Made by a program: the position numbers and the translations under genes. From Methanocella_A sp963769045 (GTDB lineage: Archaea > Halobacteriota > Methanocellia > Methanocellales > Methanocellaceae), in the NCBI GenBank assembly GCA_963769045.1, contig CAVYKK010000009.1, positions 1-64,000 of the forward strand: a DNA stretch of 64,000 nt, given 5' to 3'. This document shows positions 32,276-41,339 of this stretch, piece after piece (within the stretch, counting starts at the first letter, position 1; each line of letters begins with the position of its first letter). The notes beneath the pieces are model-generated. The model was not told the DNA's origin. It saw only the letters and a list, made by a program, of their open reading frames with translations, and searched no databases.

Positions 32276-33650
32276 TCAGTGATTTTCCTTTTCCTGTGAC
32301 AGCCTTTGTGTACTTAATGCCCTTCGTGTTATCGGCCGCCCGGATGCGGGCCAGCATGCGCTCTTTCTTCTTTACGGCATTAATCGCCGCCTTATCGACC
32401 TTGCGCTGCATTTCCTCGAAGGTCATCGGCGTCTCCTCGCCCACGACTTTCTTTACCGGGGTGTATGCCGATTCTCTGAACATCGGGGTGAAGTCCTTTT
32501 CGACGCCGTTTACGACCAGGTAAGCGCCGCTGCCTTCCTTGACCTCGCCCACGATGTCGATGGCCACGTTGCGGCTGCGGACGGCGGCCATGATCTCGTC
32601 CGCATGCTCCCGCGGGGCGATGATCAGCAGGGCGTCCAGTGAGACGCCGAGATAGTCGATCTTCAGGGTCTCCAGCATCTTGAGCACACTCGGCTCGACC
32701 AGCTTTCGTAACCGCTCCTCGTGGAAGACCAGCTTGACGCCCGCCGTGCCGGCGATCTCGAACGCGTCGCCCCGGATGCCGCCGTTGGTGACGTCGGTCA
32801 TCGCGTGTATCTTGCCGATCAGGTCGTGTTCGAACAGTGCCTTGCACGCCTCGAGGAACTTCACGTTCAGCGTCTTCTCGACCACGTCATGCATGCCGAA
32901 GTAGAGCGCCGTCGTCGAAACCGTGCCGCCGCCCGCTCCTTCGCTCACCATAATCACGTCGCCCGGCCTGGACTGGATGCGGGCGGTCAGTTCCTCGGCC
33001 ACGCCCACGGCGCCCACGCAGCCCGTGAGCCTCTCGCCGATGACCATGTCGCCGCCGATGCGCAGCGTGCTGCCGGTAATGAGGGGCACGCCGATCAGGT
33101 CAGATACAGTGGTGATGCCGGCCGTGTAATCGAAGATCTTGGACACGTCGCCGTCGTCGGCCACGTGAATGTCGGACAGTAACGCAACCGGCTTCGCGCC
33201 CATAACGTATAAGTCGCGCAGCGATGCGCGGGTGACATGGAACCCGGCCAGGAAGGGAAAGTCCGAGAGACGCGAGTGCATGCCGTCCACCGTGACGACC
33301 ACGTACTTGCCGCCCGCCCGTACAACGCCCGAGTCATCCATCTGGCTGGAGTCGCAGACCGAGTCGGTCTTGCCGATTACTTCGGCGATCTTCTTATGCG
33401 CGTAGAAGTCGCCCCTGCCGCGGGACCCGACGCCGAACTCGCCCATGGTGACGCCGCAGGGCTGCATGGCAATGATGTCGTCCTTAATGTCCAGCGTCGC
33501 CTTTGCCTCTGTAATGACCGCGCTTGCGAGCTTTTCCGCGCCCTCGCGGGATATGCTCTTGATCTCCAGGATGCGGTCGGTCAATTTTTCGAGCAGTTTC
33601 GGGTCCCCTTTCCTGAGGCCCCTCTTTGCATAGCCTTCAAGGTCCATCAT
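32271..33650 (-). CDS. AIR-synthase-related (PurM/HypE-like) protein of methanogens
   Basis: 459 residues of the PurM superfamily, ATP-binding enzymes that activate amides, thio groups or selenium. Marks are the N-terminal helix, GEFGVGSRGRGDFYAHKKI, DDSGVVRAGGKYVVVTVDGMHS, SDIHVADDGDVSK and ITGSTLRIGGDMVIGERLTGC. The second half has EGAGGGTVSTTALYFG and TDVTNGGIRGDAFE. Methanogen genomes carry such paralogues beside PurM, ThiL and HypE, without proven function. The C-terminal 60 residues are basic and extra. Possibly a cofactor or hydrogenase maturation enzyme. Confidence 0.82.
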   Translation of the reverse strand: MMDLEGYAKRGLRKGDPKLLEKLTDRILEIKSISREGAEKLASAVITEAKATLDIKDDIIAMQPCGVTMGEFGVGSRGRGDFYAHKKIAEVIGKTDSVCDSSQMDDSGVVRAGGKYVVVTVDGMHSRLSDFPFLAGFHVTRASLRDLYVMGAKPVALLSDIHVADDGDVSKIFDYTAGITTVSDLIGVPLITGSTLRIGGDMVIGERLTGCVGAVGVAEELTARIQSRPGDVIMVSEGAGGGTVSTTALYFGMHDVVEKTLNVKFLEACKALFEHDLIGKIHAMTDVTNGGIRGDAFEIAGTAGVKLVFHEERLRKLVEPSVLKMLETLKIDYLGVSLDALLIIAPREHADEIMAAVRSRNVAIDIVGEVKEGSGAYLVVNGVEKDFTPMFRESAYTPVKKVVGEETPMTFEEMQRKVDKAAINAVKKKERMLARIRAADNTKGIKYTKAVTGKGKSLT

Positions 33651-33828
33651 GTCACCAGTAAAAACGATCAGTGCTCATTGTAATTTTCTTAAAACTGTAC
33701 TCGCCAGATCATATATATTTTCCCCGGAAGGTATATTCTCCACCTGTGTGACAACTGTCCGGGAATATTGCCACAGAAGGGAAGAATCAAATATATCGTG
33801 GTCATATACAATATGGCATTCGTTTACC

Positions 33829-34200
33829 ATGGCCGGGAAAATTCTTGTCATCGACGATGAAAAAACTATCGATGAGTTGATTCAGATAGCCATGCAGGCA
33901 AAAGGATACCAGGTCGAGTACTCGACGACCGGGGAAGGTGGCGTCAGTCTGTTCAGCGAGTTCCGGCCAGACATCGTACTGGTCGACATGACCCTGCCCG
34001 ACCTGGACGGCGTCGAGGTAGCACGCCGCATCAAGCAGACCGAAACGGGCAAAAAGACTCCGCTGCTGATGATGACCGGCCGGTCGATCTCGGAGAATGG
34101 CCTTGACAAGACCCTGTTCGTCTCGGCGATCGAAAAGCCGATCAGCATGGCGAAGCTGGCTATGCTAATCGAGGGACAGCTGAAGGCGCAAAAACACTAA
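33829..34200 (+). CDS. Stand-alone response-regulator receiver
   Basis: 123 residues, one receiver domain: acidic pair Asp9-Asp10 (LVIDDEKTI), phosphorylated Asp53 in LVDMTLPDLDG, the switch Thr in LLMMTGRS and the conserved Lys in IEKP. No output domain, as in CheY-like proteins. It could take phosphate from a PAS or MEDS-type kinase of this genome, though none is adjacent. The frame extends upstream to 33649, but those residues do not belong to the family. Confidence 0.92.
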   Translation: MAGKILVIDDEKTIDELIQIAMQAKGYQVEYSTTGEGGVSLFSEFRPDIVLVDMTLPDLDGVEVARRIKQTETGKKTPLLMMTGRSISENGLDKTLFVSAIEKPISMAKLAMLIEGQLKAQKH

Positions 34201-34264
34201 ACCGGCGCCCGCTCATTTTTGATGTTATTATCAGCACGCCGAATTTTTTTTATAATGGCTGGTG

Positions 34265-34393
34265 ACCCTTTCAACACAAAGGCCACAATGGCCACGAGGT
34301 ACACGACGTACGTTTAAAAAATGGCAATGGCAGCCTTTCCCGTAAAGGACCTCGTGTACATTGTGGCCATTGTGGCCTTTGTGTTGAAAGGGT
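34265..34393. repeat. Hairpin repeat, copy C (CACAAAGGC arms)
   Basis: Perfect 30-base arms, 34265-34294 and 34364-34393, hold 9-mers CACAAAGGC and CACAATGGC. The inner part carries a CACGAGGTAC stretch and its complement. The core 34310-34347, read on the minus strand (GGGAAAGGCTGCCATTGCCA...AAACGT), matches the core of the copy at 24064. It lies between convergent genes. Confidence 0.88.
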
Positions 34394-34487
34394 CATGTTC
34401 CCTGATAAAAGTCACACAAATAGCCCGGTCTTTGACACCTTCGTGTCTGTGCAAGCGCAGCGTGGTACGTGCTAGTTAAAACCCTGT

Positions 34488-35177
34488 CTAATTCTTTGTA
34501 TCCTTATTGTTATAGATCAGGTCGTACTCGGTGATCAGGTGGTTTCCGACCTTGTAGAAGCCTGTCATGTTCACCTGGACCACATCATCGATGGAGTCTA
34601 CGCCGGGGCCACCGACCAGCGATGGCGTGCTGTCGCCGCCGATGATGTAGGGGATCTGGATGAGCGTAATGTGGTCGATCATGCGGCGGGCGACGAGCTG
34701 CCAGATCAGCGTTGGGCCGCCTTCGACCATCAGCCGGGCAATCCCGCGGTCGTGCAGGCTTTCCATCATGCCGTCGATGTCGACACGGTCTTTGCCGCAG
34801 ACGACGACGTCCGCACCCGCGGCACGTATTGTCTCGATCCTGGCAGTGTCAGCCTTTTCCGATACGTAGACGATCGTGGGGGCGTCTTTATTCAACACAT
34901 TAGAGCCGGGCGGAATGGACGCGTCGCCTGACGGTATCACCCTTATCGGGCTCTTCCCTGGCGCGAGCCGGTTAGTCAGGATGGAGTTGTCGATCCTGAT
35001 CGTGTTGCTGCCGACCATGATCGCGTCGAACTCCGAACGTTTCCGGTGCAGGAACAGGTGGCTCTCTTCGTCCATGAGCCCCATGATGATCTTGCTGGAC
35101 AGGCCGCGCTTCAGCGTCAGCTTGCCGTCCACCGTCATTTCGGATATAAGCTCGATATAAGGCCGCTTCGCCGCCAT
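34488..35177 (-). CDS. RibD-type diaminopyrimidine reductase (archaeal riboflavin/F420 pathway)
   Basis: About 229 residues. Reduces the ribosyl side chain of 2,5-diamino-6-ribosylamino-pyrimidinone phosphate with NADPH, an early step to riboflavin and F420. Dihydrofolate-reductase-like fold with PYIELISEMTVDGKL at the start, FDAIMVGSNTIRIDNS, the phosphate loop LMVEGGPTLIWQL and a C-terminal GGDSTPSLVGG. This is the stand-alone archaeal form, without the deaminase half of bacterial RibD. ATG at 35175-35177 preferred; a TTG at 35186 is possible. Confidence 0.9.
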   Translation of the reverse strand: MAAKRPYIELISEMTVDGKLTLKRGLSSKIIMGLMDEESHLFLHRKRSEFDAIMVGSNTIRIDNSILTNRLAPGKSPIRVIPSGDASIPPGSNVLNKDAPTIVYVSEKADTARIETIRAAGADVVVCGKDRVDIDGMMESLHDRGIARLMVEGGPTLIWQLVARRMIDHITLIQIPYIIGGDSTPSLVGGPGVDSIDDVVQVNMTGFYKVGNHLITEYDLIYNNKDTKN

Positions 35178-35358
35178 AAAATCCAAGAATTTAATGCTTC
35201 TATGCTATATCTCTTTACCGCCCATCAGGGCGGTCTAACGCCCTTCGTGAGCTATAAGCAAAAAGCGGTAATATTTCTATCCCGTTAAAATCTCTCCATC
35301 GTTTACTACGGGATGGTTAATATGTTATATCGCCGTCCCTTTAAACCTGTGGTCCCCG

Positions 35359-36147
35359 TCAGAATTTCTCTGGCCTGACAATCCGTATCGATACAGTGTC
35401 ATCCCCCGTCAGCCCTGTCATGGCCCCTGCGCTGCCTCCCTTATAGGCCAGCTCGATCATCCCGTGGCTGCCCTCCAGCACCATGAGCTCGCCTTCTTCG
35501 CCTTCATAATATGTGCTGACCATGCGCGCCGGCCATTCGTTTACTTCCAGTACCTCACCGAGGTGACATAGCCCCTTCAACGCGTCGCCGCCGATGTTCG
35601 TGACAATGTTGCCGAAGCTGTCGACGAAGATAACACGCCCGGCTATCCTGTCTTCTTCCAGGCGGGGCGCGCCGAAATCGAGGTCGACGGGGTCGTCGAT
35701 TTCCCGCCATCCGGGTACCGGCCTTCCCGAAGCAATTAGTGCGGCTGCCGGGGCAAAGATGTCCCGTCCGTGGAATACCGGGCTGACTTTTTTTGTGTAG
35801 AAGTCGAGCTTTGTGATTTCATATGCCCTGAAGGGCCCCTGCGCCCTCGCCGCAGGCATGAGCAGGCCGTTATCCGGGCCCACGAAACTGCAGCGCTCGC
35901 CCTTGATGACCAGCGCACGCCGATCGCTGCCGACGCCCGGGTCGACGACCGCGAGGTGGACTGAACCGGCCGGGAAGTACCCGGACGCGTAGCGCAGTAT
36001 AAAAGCGCCTCTGCGGATGTCGCCCTGCGGAATGGCGTTAGTGATGTCGATCGTCCGCAGGTCGCCATCAATGCATGCGATGACCCCCTTCATGATTCCC
36101 GGGTATACATCCCCGAAGTCTGTGGTAATGGTAATAATGCCGGACAA
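35359..36147 (-). CDS. S-adenosylmethionine hydrolase (hydroxide adenosyltransferase, DUF62)
   Basis: 262 residues. Splits SAM to adenosine and methionine by attack of hydroxide, related to the fluorinase and chlorinase of actinobacteria. Motifs: ITTDFGDVYPGIMKG with the substrate Asp, DITNAIPQGDIRRGAF, VHLAVVDPGVGSDRRAL, VGPDNGLL, and a C-terminal domain with FVDSFGNIVTNIGG. Common in methanogens; its benefit there is unclear. Start ATG matches the family. Confidence 0.92.
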   Translation of the reverse strand: MSGIITITTDFGDVYPGIMKGVIACIDGDLRTIDITNAIPQGDIRRGAFILRYASGYFPAGSVHLAVVDPGVGSDRRALVIKGERCSFVGPDNGLLMPAARAQGPFRAYEITKLDFYTKKVSPVFHGRDIFAPAAALIASGRPVPGWREIDDPVDLDFGAPRLEEDRIAGRVIFVDSFGNIVTNIGGDALKGLCHLGEVLEVNEWPARMVSTYYEGEEGELMVLEGSHGMIELAYKGGSAGAMTGLTGDDTVSIRIVRPEKF

Positions 36148-36300
36148 GACGAATTTCCCCCGACTGCGTGACGGAAAGCAATGGCCGTCGCCTTTCCATT
36201 ATATAATTATATTTGTCTAAGGATGAATTTAAGCCATTCGCTTCCATATCCTCATTGGGAGCCCTGCATAGTTCTACACTGGCTCCCGGGTGGCAACGCT

Positions 36301-36549
36301 ATGGTCAGCATGAAAAACGTACCCACTGATTCGGTCTTCACCATCGAAAAGCAATGTGACCGGTGCATGAACGTCCTCTATTTTAGCGAGACCGTGATCT
36401 CGGACATCGAGACCGACGATAAAGGCCGGGTAGTCTATTCGTCCATCGTATGCCCCGTCTGCGGCAACGTGATCGTGTTGTACTCCAACAAAGATCCGGC
36501 GCATGAAAACACTCTGGTCAAGATCATCGGCGCGGGCGGAGAGGCTTAA
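36301..36549 (+). CDS. Zinc-ribbon protein, 82 residues
   Basis: From ATG 36301 after GGGTGG. CDRCMNVLYF near residue 19 and CPVCGNVIVLY near residue 52 form a Cys4 zinc ribbon with a short strand between. The frame extends upstream, but those residues are not protein-like. Such ribbons occur in transcription and translation accessory proteins. No specific partner visible. Confidence 0.65.
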   Translation: MVSMKNVPTDSVFTIEKQCDRCMNVLYFSETVISDIETDDKGRVVYSSIVCPVCGNVIVLYSNKDPAHENTLVKIIGAGGEA

Positions 36550-36783
36550 ACCGCTGCATCAGTAATTTTTATCAGGACCGTTCAGGCTCTCGTAGCTTGC
36601 CATGTCCGGTCTGTGTATAACAGAATGCCCAAAAATGCTTTATTGCCGGCCAGGTGCTCGCAAAATTCAAGAGAAAAATGGCCGGGCATGCGAGCGCGCG
36701 CGTGAGCCGTCTGACCGGCTTCCACTTGCGATGCAGGATGGCTTACAACAAATAAGTTCTAAGATAAAAAGAAGTCAGCAGGC
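36550..36783. other. Convergent spacer with an alternating CG tract
   Basis: No gene. A CG tract at 36694-36704 lies in the middle. AT-rich 36745-36780 may hold a terminator. Confidence 0.4.
36694..36704. repeat. Alternating CG tract
   Basis: GCGCGCGCGTG flanked by GCATGCGA and AGCCGTC, between convergent genes. Confidence 0.5.
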
Positions 36784-37104
36784 TTATGCGCCTGCCTTCA
36801 GGCCCTCGACCTTCGTGGTGAGGACATTGATAAGGTTCTGGTAGTCGGCATTCTTGTGCTCGCTCTCGGTGTCAAGGATTTTGAGCGTGTAGAGCACGAT
36901 CGTTGCACCGCGGTCGGACATGTGGTACCCGTCCCGGTCCTTGACCAGGATGTCGGCGCTCAAGAGCGTCTTCAGCAGCCTGTTCAGTATGCCGGGGTTC
37001 AGCTCGGTCTCGAACATGATGTCCGTAAATTTTGTCTTGCCCTTACATATGGTGAACAACACATCCATTGTCCCGACATACGAAAGCGTTTTGAGAATTT
37101 CCAT
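36784..37104 (-). CDS. Winged-helix regulator, 106 residues
   Basis: Start at the ATG 37102-37104 with GGAGG seven bases upstream. Helix-turn-helix region FTDIMFETELNPGILNRLLKTL and wing ILVKDRDGYHMSDRG match the archaeal winged-helix group related to HxlR/ArsR and MarR. The C-terminal helix (YQNLINVLTTKVEGL) should dimerise. The long AT-rich leader with an inverted repeat (37186-37257) may be its control region. Confidence 0.8.
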   Translation of the reverse strand: MEILKTLSYVGTMDVLFTICKGKTKFTDIMFETELNPGILNRLLKTLLSADILVKDRDGYHMSDRGATIVLYTLKILDTESEHKNADYQNLINVLTTKVEGLKAGA

Positions 37105-37185
37105 CTCTCTTCCTCCATTTCCCATTTTTGTTGTATCTGATTAATCTGGTTTATGTTTGCTTTATCAAACGATGAAATTTAAGGG

Positions 37186-37257
37186 CTGTAGGGCAAGAGC
37201 GGATCTATTTTATTTGGGGGGGTATTGTTAGCTTGATATGCTCTTGCTCTACTACAG
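37186..37257. repeat. Inverted repeat upstream of the winged-helix gene
   Basis: CTGTAG...GCAAGAGC (37186-37200) pairs with GCTCTTGC...CTACAG (37240-37257), fourteen pairs with a small bulge and a 39-base loop. Its place before the regulator start suggests an mRNA leader structure or a protein site. Confidence 0.55.
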
Positions 37258-37420
37258 CAAAATGTAATTAGTAATTATATGGTATATATACCCCCACCAC
37301 ATAAGTGTATGTACAAAGTATACAAAAATTGACTTGCTTTAGATAAATTACGTACAAATAATGTAGAATATATTATTTGCCGCCCGGGGGCGCCTGGCAG
37401 GCAATCGACCGGTATATGCT

Positions 37421-38410
37421 TCACCGCAGTCTGGCTGATATGGTGCCGGGTGCCTGCAGGTACTCCGATAGGTCCAGGCGCTCTCCGTCCGCATACAGCG
37501 TGGGGCGGGTCACGATGCCGTCGTAGTGCATCGGCACGCTGACGTCCCCGCCGAAACCGGTGTTGTTCCCGAGTGCGACATGGATGGTATTCCCGGCCTT
37601 CTCGTCCTCCAGCACGATGCCACAGGGCTTCGCTTTCGGGTTCATGCCGATGCCCAGCTCGGCCAGGTTCCGGGCGTTATGCCCCAGCTGGCTAAAAATG
37701 GCGTTCAGGTCCCTGGCATGGTCTCCTTCCGCGGCCACACAGAAGCCATCCTTGATGCGCAGCTCAAGCGGATATTCCAGCAGCCCGTAGTCCCCGAACG
37801 AGCCGTCGATGATGACAATACCGTCAGCGTTATCCGGCGCGATGAAAATCTCGCCTCCCGGCAGGTTGGTGTGGCTGCCAGGCTCCAGGGCGAGGCCTTT
37901 GTCGGCGTGCCACTCCCGGTTCCCGAAGGAAAACGTGATGTCAGTCCCCAGCTCTGTTGTCGCCCTGACCTTCCTCGCCTTCCCGAGCCGGGCCAGCAGC
38001 CGGTCTATCTGTCGTGCCATCGCCATGTAGTCGGCGGTCATCCCGCCGGTGCCGAAGACTCTGGTGACCAGTGCGTGGTCATCGCTTTGAATGGGTATAG
38101 AAGCGACCCTCGCACCACCGCGCCAGGTGTCTTTTACGGCCTGGGTATGTGTCATGGACATTTTTGTCGCCGCAACGACGACGTCGGCGTGGAGCATGGC
38201 GTGGGCTACGGACTTCGGCGGCTCCTCGCCACTGCGCTCCCTGGGTCTCATCTCGAGGAGTATCGCGTCGCAGCCGAGGCCCAGTGCCGCATGGAACAGC
38301 GGCTCGCCGATATCCCTTCGTACCGTATCCGTCACGATCATGACTCTTTCTTCCGGCCTGACCCCCATGCAGTCCCGCATGGCGATCATTGCGCTGCTGC
38401 TGACGTCCAT
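37421..38410 (-). CDS. M29-like aminopeptidase
   Basis: 329 residues resembling the thermophilic aminopeptidase (M29) family in its archaeal short form. Landmarks are ERVMIVTDTVRRDIGEPLF, TKMSMTHTQA, LPGGEIFIAPDNADG, LAELGIGMNPKAK, EDEKAGNTIHVALGNNTGFGG and MHYDGIV, where the Glu, His and Asp ligands of the metal pair lie. Cytosolic, probably trims N-terminal residues from peptides. A GC-rich hairpin-like stretch follows the stop at about 37380-37400. Confidence 0.85.
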   Translation of the reverse strand: MDVSSSAMIAMRDCMGVRPEERVMIVTDTVRRDIGEPLFHAALGLGCDAILLEMRPRERSGEEPPKSVAHAMLHADVVVAATKMSMTHTQAVKDTWRGGARVASIPIQSDDHALVTRVFGTGGMTADYMAMARQIDRLLARLGKARKVRATTELGTDITFSFGNREWHADKGLALEPGSHTNLPGGEIFIAPDNADGIVIIDGSFGDYGLLEYPLELRIKDGFCVAAEGDHARDLNAIFSQLGHNARNLAELGIGMNPKAKPCGIVLEDEKAGNTIHVALGNNTGFGGDVSVPMHYDGIVTRPTLYADGERLDLSEYLQAPGTISARLR

Positions 38411-38495
38411 GACACTGGTCCTCCGTTATCTGCACCTGAGTTGTATCCAGTAAAAATATATAATTATATTTTATAGATTATTATGGTTTTAACTC

Positions 38496-39851
38496 ATGCG
38501 ACTCTCGATGGAGACCTTCTCGGACGTCATAGCGGGATGGAAGGGACAGACGCCGGTCTGGGTGGACGAGCTGAAACGGATGGGCGTCTCGGACGTGGCG
38601 TTCTTCAGCCAGCTCGACGGCCGGAAGGTCTACGATTCCCGGGGACAGTATCTCGGCAGGCTTAATGACCTGATGGTGAAGCCCGGCGAGCGGTTCCTCG
38701 ACGTGTCCGCCCTCGAATATCGCCACGGGCCGATGCGGACGTTTATTGTCCCCTGGGAGCAAGTCGGTGACGTGGCTGACACGGTCCGGCTTACCTTGTC
38801 CAGGGAACAGATACCCCCGGGCGAGCGGCGTCCTGACGAGCTATCGCTGCGAGAAGTAGTGCTGGACAAGCAGATCGTGGACACTGAAGGCCTCAAGGTC
38901 GTCCGGGTAAACGACGTGCTCATGGCGCGCATCGACGGCATCATCTCGGTCATCGGCGTCGACACCGGCGTCAAAGGGCTGGTGCGGCGGCTGGGGCTGA
39001 TGAAATGGCTGCGGCCGCTGCTGCGGGGCCTCCGCGATCACTTCATCCCGTGGGCGTATATCCAGCCGCTGCAGCCGGAGCTGATCTCGCTGCACCTTAA
39101 AATCCCGCGGCACGGCATCTCGGAGCTTCATCCCGCGGACATCGCCGACATCATAGAGGAGCTGAATAACCGGCAGCGCATGACCATCCTCAAGTCGCTT
39201 GACGACGAAAAGGCAGCCGAAGCCCTGGAGGAGTCCGACATGGATACGCAGGTCAAGGTGGCACGGTGCATGAACAATGACCGCATGGCCAGCATCCTCG
39301 ATAACATGGCCCCGGAAGAGGCGGCCGACCTGCTCTCCCGGCTCTCCAAAGAGCGGGCATCCGAGCTGCTGTCCCTCCTGGAGCCTGAGTACGCCCGACA
39401 GATCGCCAGCCTGCTCAAGTACCCGGAAACGTCTGCCGGCGGCCTCATGTCGCCCGACTACGTGGCCATTAGCGATCGCTCGACGGTAGGCGATGCCGTA
39501 GAGGAAATACGCCAGCGCCGCGAGGACGTGTGGACTGTCTACTACGTCTACGTCATCGACCTGGCCGGCAAGCTGCGCGGCTTTGTCTCGCTGAAAGACC
39601 TCATCCTCACCGGGAGAAACGTGCCCGTATCCGATATCATGACCCGGGAGGCCGGGGAGGTGACGCCCGACACGCCTGCGGAGGAGATCGCTTCATTCAT
39701 GGCCAAATACGACCTGCTGTCTGTGCCGGTTGTCGATAAAGAGGACAAGCTTAAGGGTGTCGTTACTATCGATGATATCATCGATCTGGTTGTGCCCGCG
39801 AGGTGGAAGCAACAGTTGCCGAAGACGTTCCCCAAAAAGACCGGGCCATAA
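38496..39851 (+). CDS. PRC-barrel / MgtE_N / CBS protein without a transporter domain
   Basis: 451 residues: N-terminal PRC-barrel-like domains (about 45-165, GRKVYDSRGQYLGRLNDLMV), an MgtE_N superhelical domain (about 205-310, ELHPADIADIIEELNN, APEEAADLLSRL) and a CBS pair (about 320-440, MSPDYVAISDRSTVGDAVEEI, MAKYDLLSVPVVDK). In MgtE these soluble parts sense Mg and gate the pore; here the five-helix channel is missing. Bacterial relatives sit near Mn/Mg transporters. Probably a cytosolic divalent-metal or nucleotide sensor. Confidence 0.88.
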   Translation: MRLSMETFSDVIAGWKGQTPVWVDELKRMGVSDVAFFSQLDGRKVYDSRGQYLGRLNDLMVKPGERFLDVSALEYRHGPMRTFIVPWEQVGDVADTVRLTLSREQIPPGERRPDELSLREVVLDKQIVDTEGLKVVRVNDVLMARIDGIISVIGVDTGVKGLVRRLGLMKWLRPLLRGLRDHFIPWAYIQPLQPELISLHLKIPRHGISELHPADIADIIEELNNRQRMTILKSLDDEKAAEALEESDMDTQVKVARCMNNDRMASILDNMAPEEAADLLSRLSKERASELLSLLEPEYARQIASLLKYPETSAGGLMSPDYVAISDRSTVGDAVEEIRQRREDVWTVYYVYVIDLAGKLRGFVSLKDLILTGRNVPVSDIMTREAGEVTPDTPAEEIASFMAKYDLLSVPVVDKEDKLKGVVTIDDIIDLVVPARWKQQLPKTFPKKTGP

Positions 39852-39860
39852 TACGTCAGA

Positions 39861-39868
39861 CGCGCGCG
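39861..39868. repeat. Alternating CG tract
   Basis: CGCGCGCG followed by AGCGGCCGCCTGC, ten bases after the MgtE_N gene stop. Confidence 0.4.
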
Positions 39869-39915
39869 AGCGGCCGCCTGCTTCTAATATCCGCCCGGTA
39901 CAACACACGTTAAAA

Positions 39916-40593
39916 TCAGAGTATACGGGGGGCGAGCCATTCCTTCGCCTGCTTCACGGCTTCCAGATCCCTTGACTTCATCTTTATCTTCACCACGTCG
40001 GAGGGATACGACCCGAAGCTGACATGTGGAAACCGGCTTACAGCCTCGTTCAGTGTTACGACAATGTCTGACTCTTTTCGTTTTGTGATCAGCCATTCCA
40101 CGACCATCTTTTTGCCTTTGAAACGGTCGGTGACCAGCGGGAACATAGCCATGAGCTCGGATGGCACTCCGGGAAAAACATAGATGCGCCCGTTGACAAT
40201 GAAGCCGGGCGCAGCGCCCACCGGGTTCGGGATGACTTCGGCGCCTTCCGGGATATCGGCCATCACGTAGGCGGCCGGTGCCAGCTTGCGGCCTTTTCGC
40301 TCTACGACCTTTATCCCTTCATCGCTCCTTACCAGCCGGACGCCCGCCGCCTTCGCCACTCCATAGCGAGTGACGTCGTCGTGGGTCGGCCCGATGCCGC
40401 CGGTGACGATGACCGCATCAGCCTGCGCATCCAGGATCCCGGCAGCGATGATGTCCGCGATATCCGGTATGACAATTATCTTCTTCAGGTCTATGCCCAG
40501 GTCGAAGAGCTGTCGGGCCAGCCAGGAGGAGTTGCGGTCCTCGATGTCGCCCGTCAATAGCTCGTCGCCGACACAGATCACGATCGCGTCCAC
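39916..40593 (-). CDS. CinA/MoaB-like molybdopterin-binding domain protein
   Basis: 225 residues with the MoCF fold: VICVGDELLTGDIEDRNS at 5-22, VTGGIGPTHDDVTRYGVA with the active Asp, and IYVFPGVPSELMAMF. This is the N-terminal half of CinA, an ADP-ribose pyrophosphatase in the pyridine-nucleotide cycle, and occurs alone in many archaea. The deamidase half is absent. Sixteen bases separate it from the surface-protein gene upstream. Confidence 0.88.
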   Translation of the reverse strand: MDAIVICVGDELLTGDIEDRNSSWLARQLFDLGIDLKKIIVIPDIADIIAAGILDAQADAVIVTGGIGPTHDDVTRYGVAKAAGVRLVRSDEGIKVVERKGRKLAPAAYVMADIPEGAEVIPNPVGAAPGFIVNGRIYVFPGVPSELMAMFPLVTDRFKGKKMVVEWLITKRKESDIVVTLNEAVSRFPHVSFGSYPSDVVKIKMKSRDLEAVKQAKEWLAPRIL

Positions 40594-40609
40594 GTGCCGG
40601 GTTCCTCGA

Positions 40610-41275
40610 TCACTTGCGTTTTGTCCTGTTGTCGGAGTATGCTTTTAGCGAGAGGCCGCAGGCAACGATACCCAGCGCGGCGAGGGGCAATAGCCCGCTT
40701 ATCGGCGTCTGTTTGGCTGTCGCAGACGGGGACGGCACCGGCGTGGCTGTCGGCACCGGCGTGGCTGTCGGTTTTGCAGTAGGTGTCGCCGCAGGCTGCG
40801 TCAGGATCTGGATGTTATTATACTCATATTCATTGACATAGGTATTGAGGTGATACCAGCGTATGTACAGGCCCGTCGCGTTCCTGGGTACAGGGAACTC
40901 CTTAAGGTAGTCCGATGCACGTCTTCCCGCCCCTATCCCGTTTGCAAGAATATTGTCCTCGGTTATATATACAATACCATTAGCGTCGACAAACGTAATG
41001 TTGAAATGGTACCTGATTTCGTGGTCAGTAGGATTGTTTATTGTATAGTACACCTGGTAATATTTGTACTGCGACGGCGGGTATGTCCAGGAAATCGAGC
41101 CGAGCGGCTCGTCCGAAACAACAATGCTGTTAATCTCGAACTGGACGCCAGAGTCGTCTGGCAGGATCATCGGGTTCGCGTAGTATACCTGGCTCTGTGC
41201 CGCCAGCGCGGGTGCAATGGCGAAGAGCGCCAACAACGTGGCAATCAGCAGGATTTTTAGTTTCGTGCGTATCAC
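40610..41275 (-). CDS. Secreted surface protein with TP linker and C-terminal anchor
   Basis: 221 residues. Signal peptide 1-26 (LLIATLLALFAIAPALAA), one beta-sandwich domain (about 30-165, rich in Tyr and Asn), a linker of PTAKPTATPVPTATPVP type, and a C-terminal helix (LLPLAALGIVACGLSL) ending NRTKRK. Same design as the proteins at 10578 and 31328. No known domain recognised in the folded part. Confidence 0.78.
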   Translation of the reverse strand: MIRTKLKILLIATLLALFAIAPALAAQSQVYYANPMILPDDSGVQFEINSIVVSDEPLGSISWTYPPSQYKYYQVYYTINNPTDHEIRYHFNITFVDANGIVYITEDNILANGIGAGRRASDYLKEFPVPRNATGLYIRWYHLNTYVNEYEYNNIQILTQPAATPTAKPTATPVPTATPVPSPSATAKQTPISGLLPLAALGIVACGLSLKAYSDNRTKRK

Positions 41276-41339
41276 CGCTGATACATAGTGTCATTGTGCT
41301 ATTTGAGGCTTTTCTAAGGATCGCGAGTGATTGTGAGAC

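Noticed and set aside
33649..33828. N-terminal extension of the response regulator
   Set aside because: Residues before the Met at 33829 do not resemble receiver proteins, and 33829 fits the family start.
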